From: an uncultured Clostridia bacterium
GTDB lineage: Bacteria > Bacillota > Clostridia > HGM11327
Direction: 5' to 3'
Assembly (NCBI GenBank): GCA_905210525.1
Contig: CAJLXE010000042.1
Coordinates: 1-10,417, forward strand
DNA: 10,417 nt
Shown here piece after piece: positions 1-3,820 of the stretch. A program made the translations under genes and the position numbers. The notes beneath the pieces were generated by a model. That model was not told where the DNA came from and did not search any database. It was given only the letters and a program-made list of their open reading frames with translations. Each line of letters opens with the position of its first letter. Position 1 is the stretch's first letter.

Positions 1-234
1 AATGTCTCTGTCCTTAGGAGCAACGTCATTAACGAGACGATCGCCGATGTAAAGCTCACACTGAGAAATTTCTTCAAGACCGGCAATCATTCTGAGTGTT
101 GTTGATTTACCGCAACCGGAAGGTCCTACCAAAACTACAAATTCCTTATCTCTTATATAAAGATTAAGGTCGTTAACGGCTTTAACTTCGCCGTGATATA
201 CTTTATATATACCTTTAAGTGTTAAACTTGCCAT
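1..234 (-). CDS. Sugar-type ABC transporter ATP-binding protein, N-terminal part (cut by left edge)
   Basis: The 78 visible residues are the start of an ABC ATPase that would energise an importer at the inner face of the membrane. They begin MASLTLKGIYKVYHGEVKAV and carry a complete Walker A motif GPSGCGKST at residues 37-45, followed by LRMIAGLEE. That combination, and the ending VAPKDRDI just before the expected Q-loop, is typical of the MsmX/UgpC/MalK group, which serves carbohydrate ABC importers and often several of them. The ATG at 234-232 is set by an AGGAGGT ribosome binding site at 251-245 with 10 nt spacing. The Q-loop, signature, Walker B and the C-terminal regulatory domain lie outside the window, so substrate and exact subgroup cannot be decided. 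No permease or binding protein is visible nearby, which fits a shared 'orphan' ATPase, but the neighbours to the left are unseen. Confidence 0.93.
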   Translation of the reverse strand, partial: MASLTLKGIYKVYHGEVKAVNDLNLYIRDKEFVVLVGPSGCGKSTTLRMIAGLEEISQCELYIGDRLVNDVAPKDRDI

Positions 235-409
235 GTTTAACTTTACCTCCTGAAATCATATATAACAATATAAATTATATACTTAAATTTGCTTATACTA
301 TTATAAACTATATAAGTCAAAATGTCTATTGACAATTTAACCAAAAAAAAGGGCATTATTATAGTACTTTTTACAAATATGATAAGCGAATATTTATACT
401 GTGAAAATA
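235..409. other. AT-rich intergenic gap between two minus-strand genes
   Basis: This 175-bp stretch holds the two promoter candidates and the ribosome binding site of the ABC ATPase gene. I see no convincing terminator for the lipoprotein gene. A weak AAATAT/ATATTT stem and a run of eight T on the minus strand near 345-352 are present, but there is no GC-rich stem in front of the T run. An open frame covering 243-440 on the minus strand runs through promoter-like AT-rich DNA and has no ribosome binding site. Confidence 0.5.
292..335 (-). promoter_or_regulatory. Two overlapping sigma-A-like promoters for the ABC ATPase gene
   Basis: On the minus strand, TTGACT (320-315) is followed after exactly 17 bp by TATAAG (297-292). 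A second pair, TTGTCA (335-330) and TATAGT (312-307), also has 17 bp spacing and overlaps the first. Either would start transcription about 50-70 nt before the ATG at 234. A small dyad, TGTC-AATA-GACA (335-324 region), lies at the upstream -35 element and could be an operator. The boxes are read directly from the sequence; their use is inferred. The region is very AT-rich, so chance matches are possible. Confidence 0.5.
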
Positions 410-1123
410 TTACGGCAGAATTGCTCCCGCCAGCTCGCATACAATATCAATAGGTTCACCCGAATCGTTTTCGGTAAGGAACATTGTCATTGACGGAAGC
501 GGAATGAACGGGCTTATGCATATTACTTGTGACGGAATGCCGTTAACGGAGGATGAAACGGAAAAGCCGTCTATTGAGCCGTAGGAATCCACCGAAAGCA
601 ATGAATGTTCGTATTTTTGTCCTTGATATGAAGTATGCCAGGTCATGCCTATTTCGAGAGGCTTGTCATTTGCAACCAACGAATTATACATTGCGGCGCC
701 TTCATATGTTGTGAATATTGACTGATATACCATTGATTTTACGGAGCTTTCCTTGCAGTATTCTTTCAGCTTTTTTACGAAATCGGCGGAATTTCCGCGG
801 AATGATCCGTTATCCGTTTCTTTTCCTATGTTGAATTGCCAATCGAATTTCAGCCTTGATTCATTTTTGCCTTGTACGCTCAGTATAAAATTGCCGTTGA
901 CTGTGTATTTGCCGCCGCTTATTTCAAAATTATAGCTCAGGGTCTGTCCGCCGCAGAATGTGAGAGGAGACCATGATTCAAAAAGAACTCTGTTTGTCGG
1001 ATCCTCAGGATTTATTGATGCCGAGCTTTTATTTTCGTCGGTTATTTGCACAACACCGCATCCGGTTGCCATCATAACCACACAAAGTAATACGATAATT
1101 GCTTTTATTTTTGAAAATTTCAT
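410..1123 (-). CDS. Unrecognised predicted lipoprotein, 237 aa
   Basis: I do not recognise the family. The protein starts MKFSKIKAIIVLLCVVMMAT, a basic n-region plus a hydrophobic stretch, and runs into A-T-G-C, a lipobox with the lipidated Cys at about residue 22. It is therefore expected to be exported and anchored to the outer face of the membrane. A short Ser/Asn/Asp-rich linker follows, then a domain of about 200 residues with alternating polar and hydrophobic stretches that look like beta strands (for example TLSYNFEISGGKYTVNGNFI). No catalytic motif is visible. The start at 1123 is preferred over an upstream in-frame ATG at 1141, because an AAAGG site lies 10 nt before 1123 and the longer form would place that site inside the coding region. 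It is divergently oriented to rimP and has its own promoter. Expression as a real gene is supported by lipobox, promoter and RBS together. Confidence 0.82.
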   Translation of the reverse strand: MKFSKIKAIIVLLCVVMMATGCGVVQITDENKSSASINPEDPTNRVLFESWSPLTFCGGQTLSYNFEISGGKYTVNGNFILSVQGKNESRLKFDWQFNIGKETDNGSFRGNSADFVKKLKEYCKESSVKSMVYQSIFTTYEGAAMYNSLVANDKPLEIGMTWHTSYQGQKYEHSLLSVDSYGSIDGFSVSSSVNGIPSQVICISPFIPLPSMTMFLTENDSGEPIDIVCELAGAILP

Positions 1124-1214
1124 ATAAATATTGCCTTTCATTCATATTTATAACCGTAAATCATCGCGCGCAATGACGCAGATTCCGATTGCAAAACGGC
1201 TATTCTGCGATATT

Positions 1215-1242
1215 ATTTTATCATAAATCCGTTTAATGTCAA
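1215..1242 (-). promoter_or_regulatory. Sigma-A promoter of the lipoprotein gene
   Basis: Minus strand: consensus TTGACA at 1242-1237, a 16-bp spacer, then TAAAAT at 1220-1215 preceded by TG one base upstream (TGATAAAAT, an extended -10). The predicted transcript starts near 1208 and has a leader of about 85 nt. That leader can form a small hairpin, TCATTG-CGCG-CGATGA. This is a strong match, facing away from the rimP promoter about 60 bp to the right. Confidence 0.72.
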
Positions 1243-1303
1243 TACGATGACGCCAAATACGTAAAAAAGTAATAATTTTACGCAAATTAAATGAAAAAAG
1301 GGG

Positions 1304-1332
1304 TTGTATTTTTAAGGAAAGTATGCTATAAT
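1304..1332 (+). promoter_or_regulatory. Sigma-A promoter of the rimP-nusA-infB-ribF operon
   Basis: TTGTAT at 1304-1309, a 17-bp spacer, and a perfect TATAAT at 1327-1332 with an extended -10 TGC immediately in front. The transcription start is expected near 1339. It is the only strong promoter I see for the nine plus-strand genes. Confidence 0.82.
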
Positions 1333-1346
1333 ACTAATGTATTAAC

Positions 1347-1368
1347 GAGAGTGGGGAAACCCACTCTC
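1347..1368 (+). promoter_or_regulatory. GNRA-capped leader hairpin at the 5' end of the rimP transcript
   Basis: A perfect 9-bp stem, GAGAGTGGG (1347-1355) with CCCACTCTC (1360-1368), closed by a GAAA tetraloop. It begins about 8 nt after the predicted transcription start and ends about 25 nt before the rimP ribosome binding site. No T run follows directly, so it does not look like a simple terminator. A 5' stabilising or protein-binding hairpin is more likely. From memory, similar GAGTGGG/CCCACTC hairpins occur before rimP in other Bacillota; I could not check this. Confidence 0.7.
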
Positions 1369-1393
1369 AAGTGTTTATTTGAGAAATTATTTT

Positions 1394-1398
1394 GGAGG
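1394..1398 (+). promoter_or_regulatory. Ribosome binding site that fixes the rimP TTG start
   Basis: GGAGG at 1394-1398 lies 5 nt before TTG at 1404. A longer reading from TTG at 1392 would start on top of this site and has no Shine-Dalgarno of its own, so 1404 is the likely start. Confidence 0.75.
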
Positions 1399-1403
1399 CA
1401 GAC

Positions 1404-1859
1404 TTGAGTAAAATTAAACAAACGGCAGAAGAACTGGCTCAGCCTATTGCGGCAAAGCTCGGTTTGAGTTTATATGACGTGGAATATAAAAAAGAAGGTT
1501 CGGACTGGCGCCTTACTTATTATATAGATAAAGACGGCGGAGTTTCGCTGAGTGACTGCGAAGAATTCAGCAGAGCCGTATCGGAAGTGCTTGATGCCGA
1601 GGATCCCATAGAACAAAATTATATACTTACCGTTTCTTCTCCCGGTATAGAAAGAAAATTGTCAAAGCCTGCTCACTATGCCGCGGTTGTCGGCAAGGAA
1701 ATAGAAATAAGGCTTTTTGCTCCCGTTAACGGAGAAAAAAAGCTTACAGGCATACTCAAAAGCTTTGAAGAGCCTTTTGCCGAAATTGAAATTGACGGCA
1801 CCTGTGTAAAAATAGACATGAAAGATATATCCGCCGCAAAGCTGGTTTATCATTTTTAA
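1404..1859 (+). CDS. rimP: Ribosome maturation factor RimP
   Basis: RimP binds the 30S subunit during assembly and helps S12 (and associated proteins) join; it acts in the cytoplasm. The 151-residue product matches the usual family length of about 150. Visible features are the N-terminal alpha/beta domain with LSLYDVEYKKEGSDWRLTYY and IDKDGGVSLSDCEEFSRAVS, and the family hallmark VSSPGIERKL, which leads into the C-terminal SH3-like domain (GKEIEIRLF, KKLTGILKSF, ending AKLVYHF). I chose the TTG at 1404, which follows a well-placed GGAGG. An in-frame TTG at 1392 would add four residues. It is the first gene of the operon, as is standard in Bacillota, where rimP precedes nusA. Confidence 0.96.
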   Translation: MSKIKQTAEELAQPIAAKLGLSLYDVEYKKEGSDWRLTYYIDKDGGVSLSDCEEFSRAVSEVLDAEDPIEQNYILTVSSPGIERKLSKPAHYAAVVGKEIEIRLFAPVNGEKKLTGILKSFEEPFAEIEIDGTCVKIDMKDISAAKLVYHF

Positions 1860-1964
1860 ATGTAGCATATGACGGCATATGTTGTGCCGTCGGTCGGATT
1901 TTTGACGAAAATAAAAATTTATAATTTATACATACATGAAAGGTAAAATCAGAATACACTGATA
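1860..1964 (+). promoter_or_regulatory. rimP-nusA spacer with small hairpin and mini-ORF
   Basis: This 105-bp gap is the only sizeable one in the operon. It contains a 7-bp stem GACGGCA (1871-1877) / TGCCGTC (1885-1891) with a 7-nt loop. There is a TATAAT at 1920-1925 without a properly spaced -35 (TTGACG at 1902 is only 12 bp away). It also contains an 8-codon open frame, ATG at 1936 to TGA at 1960-1962, ending 2 nt before the nusA ATG. No strong Shine-Dalgarno is seen before the nusA start. Confidence 0.4.
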
Positions 1965-3239
1965 ATGGTTGGTAAAATGGATCCGGAATTTATGAGTCTG
2001 ATTGATACCCTTACAGCGGAAAAGGGTATCAACAAGGATGTACTGTTGGAAACAATTAAACACGCTCTGCAAACGGCTTACAGAAAAAAAGTCGGAAAAG
2101 ACGTTGATGTTGATATTGCCATAGATGAAAAAACTGGTGCATACAGAGTGTATGCAATCAAAAATGTTGTCGAAGACGATAAAGAAGAAATTACCGAGAA
2201 CGACATTGTGTACAGAGATGCGCTGAAATATGATTCCAAGGCTGAAATAGGCGGAACAATCCGTATTGATGTTACTCCGAAGGATTTCGGAAGAATGGCT
2301 GTTCTTAATGCAAAACAGGTTATAGAGCAAAAACTGAAAGAAGCCGAGAGAGACAGCCTCTATGAAGAGTTTGCCGCAAAGCAGGATGAAATCATTATCG
2401 GAACGGTTCAGAGAGTGGAAATAAAACCCGATCCCATGGGCGGAAAACCCAAAAAGACGGTATATGTAAATCTTGAAAAAACAGATTGCGCAATGTACGA
2501 AAAGGATCAGGTTGCCGGAGAAATATATAAGTCCAATATGAAGATTCCGGTTTATGTATATAAGGTAGAAAAGACAACCAAGGGTCCTAAAATATTTGTA
2601 TCTCGTTCGCATCCGAATCTGGTTGTAAGGCTGCTTGAAAGAGAAGTTCCGGAATTGGCAGACGGTTCCATCATTATAAAAAGCATAACGCGCGAGGCGG
2701 GAGCAAGAACAAAAATAGCGGTATTCTCAAGAATTGAAAACGTCGATGCGGTAGGTACCTGTATAGGCGCCAAGGGCATGAGAATAAGCGCCGTTATGGA
2801 AGAACTTAAAAACGAAAAAATAGACGTTGTTGAGTGGAACAAGGACATGAAGCAGTTTATTGCCAATGCTTTGATGCCGGCAAAGGTGAAAAACGTAATT
2901 GCGGATGAAGAAGGTAAGAGAGCTGTTGCCATTGTTCCGGATAACGAGCTTTCGGTTGCAATAGGCAAGGAGGGAATAAACGTAAGATTGGCCTCCAAAC
3001 TTACGGGCATGAAAATAGATATAAAGACGGTTTCGGATTTAAAGAAAATGGAACAGGAACACAGCGCGGACGGAGATTTCCTTTTGAACGCAGAACCTCT
3101 CAAGAAACAGAAGGTAAGCGCTCCGGAAACAGATGCGCTTGACGATATAATGAGAGAATTTGAAGCTGCTATTACGGATTTTTCCGATAATACAGACAAA
3201 AAATCCGAGTTTGGAGTTGATTGGGATGAAGACGCGTAA
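1965..3239 (+). CDS. nusA: Transcription termination/antitermination factor NusA
   Basis: NusA binds RNA polymerase and nascent RNA and controls pausing, intrinsic termination and antitermination. Domains in order: N-terminal RNAP-binding domain (about 1-130, with DVTPKDFGRMAVLNAKQVI), S1 domain (about 135-205, ending KVEKTTKGPKIFVSRSHP), KH1 with GAKG at 268-271, and KH2 with GKEG at 334-337, followed by LASKLTGMKIDIK. A 60-odd-residue acidic tail (…GVDWDEDA) has no recognisable repeat domain. At 424 residues it is a little longer than the B. subtilis protein. An insertion of about 9 residues (KPDPMGGKP region, residues 154-163) sits in the first S1 strands. The start is uncertain: ATG at 1965 or ATG at 1977. 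The latter (MDPEFMSLID) aligns better with known NusA N-termini, but neither has a clear ribosome binding site. Confidence 0.97.
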   Translation: MVGKMDPEFMSLIDTLTAEKGINKDVLLETIKHALQTAYRKKVGKDVDVDIAIDEKTGAYRVYAIKNVVEDDKEEITENDIVYRDALKYDSKAEIGGTIRIDVTPKDFGRMAVLNAKQVIEQKLKEAERDSLYEEFAAKQDEIIIGTVQRVEIKPDPMGGKPKKTVYVNLEKTDCAMYEKDQVAGEIYKSNMKIPVYVYKVEKTTKGPKIFVSRSHPNLVVRLLEREVPELADGSIIIKSITREAGARTKIAVFSRIENVDAVGTCIGAKGMRISAVMEELKNEKIDVVEWNKDMKQFIANALMPAKVKNVIADEEGKRAVAIVPDNELSVAIGKEGINVRLASKLTGMKIDIKTVSDLKKMEQEHSADGDFLLNAEPLKKQKVSAPETDALDDIMREFEAAITDFSDNTDKKSEFGVDWDEDA

Positions 3240-3498
3240 GATTCCGCAGCGTATGTGCGTGGGATGCAGGCAGATGATGCCTAAGAAAGATCTTATACGA
3301 GTGGTTAAGTCTCCGGAGGGAGTTATATCGGTTGACGATAAGGGTAAAGCACCCGGACGCGGAGCATATTTGTGTCGGAATGTAGAATGTCTCAATAAAG
3401 CGTATAAGGCTAAATTGCTCGAAAAAAATCTTGATACGCAGATAAGCGAAGATGTGTTTGAACAACTGAAAGAGAGATTTAATGACGGATCAAAATGA
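3226..3498 (+). CDS. rnpM: YlxR-family RNA-binding protein (RNase P modulator RnpM)
   Basis: A small basic cytoplasmic RNA-binding protein of 90 residues. The YlxR family sits between nusA and infB in most Bacillota, and B. subtilis YlxR has been described as a modulator of RNase P (RnpM). Seen here: RKIPQRMCVGCRQMMPKKDL at residues 4-23, LIRVVKSPEG, and the family motif GRGAY at 44-48. Four cysteines in a C-x2-C (11, 14) and C-x4-C (50, 55) arrangement suggest a possible metal site. The frame is open further upstream (to an ATG at 3160), but that would lie deep inside nusA. ATG 3226 has GGAG at 3213-3216, 9 nt upstream, and begins exactly at the family N-terminus. It overlaps the nusA end by 14 bp, implying translational coupling. 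Confidence 0.94.
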   Translation: MKTRKIPQRMCVGCRQMMPKKDLIRVVKSPEGVISVDDKGKAPGRGAYLCRNVECLNKAYKAKLLEKNLDTQISEDVFEQLKERFNDGSK

Positions 3499-3820
3499 TA
3501 TACTGTACAGTCTTATGGGTATGTGCCAAAAAGCCGGCAAGCTGATTTCGGGAAGCGATCAGGTCGAAGCCGCTATAAAAAACCGCAAGGCTGAGCTGAT
3601 TGTGATTGCAACGGATATCGGCGACAGTATGCTGAAAAAATTCAGTGATAAAGCGGCGTTTTACGAAGTAGCCACGGTGCGCTTCGGAACTAAAGACTTA
3701 ATAGGACAAAGCATAGGAAAAGGATCGCGTTCGGCGGTCGCTATAACGGATAAGGGCTTTGCACGGTCCTTTTTGGAAAAACATCAAACACAGCACCCGG
3801 GGGTGAATAATATTGGCTAA
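3482..3820 (+). CDS. ylxQ: L7Ae/L30e-like ribosomal-type protein YlxQ
   Basis: A 112-residue member of the ribosomal L7Ae/L30e/S12e/Gadd45 fold, a family that binds kink-turn RNA. YlxQ is the usual partner gene between ylxR and infB; its precise cellular role is poorly defined. Characteristic segments are LMGMCQKAGKLISGSDQVEA, IKNRKAELIVIATDIGDS, a basic KKFSDKAAFYEVATVRFGTK stretch, and the end SIGKGSRSAVAITDKGFARS, close to the family pattern IGK-x-x-RS-x-x-AI-x-D-x-GFA. The ATG at 3482 overlaps the end of rnpM by 17 bp. It has only a weak GAGAG ribosome binding site 5 nt upstream, so translation probably depends on ribosomes finishing rnpM. It ends 8 bp inside infB. Confidence 0.93.
   Translation: MTDQNDILYSLMGMCQKAGKLISGSDQVEAAIKNRKAELIVIATDIGDSMLKKFSDKAAFYEVATVRFGTKDLIGQSIGKGSRSAVAITDKGFARSFLEKHQTQHPGVNNIG
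3794..3805 (+). promoter_or_regulatory. infB ribosome binding site inside a GC-rich mini-hairpin
   Basis: GGGGGTG (3799-3805) differs from GGAGGTG by one G that can still wobble-pair with the anti-Shine-Dalgarno. It lies 7 nt before the infB TTG (3813), which supports that start. The SD is the 3' half of CACC-CGGG-GGTG (3794-3805), a 4-bp GC-rich stem that could mask it. Translation of ylxQ, which crosses this site, would open it. The stem is short, so the masking is inference. Confidence 0.5.

Noticed and set aside
243..440. 65-codon minus-strand frame between the lipoprotein and ABC ATPase genes
   Set aside because: It runs through AT-rich promoter DNA, overlaps the end of the lipoprotein gene, and has no Shine-Dalgarno.
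1124..1141. Upstream ATG (1141) for the lipoprotein
   Set aside because: The AAAGG site for ATG 1123 lies within the added six codons, and the signal peptide is complete without them.
1347..1380. Leader hairpin read as an attenuator terminator
   Set aside because: No T run follows the stem; the bases after it are AAGTGTTTATTTG.
1392..1403. Upstream TTG start for rimP
   Set aside because: It would use the GGAGG ribosome binding site as coding sequence; TTG 1404 is correctly spaced from it.
1926..3199. Long minus-strand frames opposite nusA (1926-2612 and 2552-3199)
   Set aside because: Their products are Phe/Ile/Ser-rich with no motif and lie fully antisense to a well-supported nusA; typical codon-bias shadows.
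3160..3225. Upstream ATG extending rnpM by 22 residues
   Set aside because: It overlaps nusA by 80 bp, lacks a ribosome binding site, and the added residues do not belong to the YlxR family.
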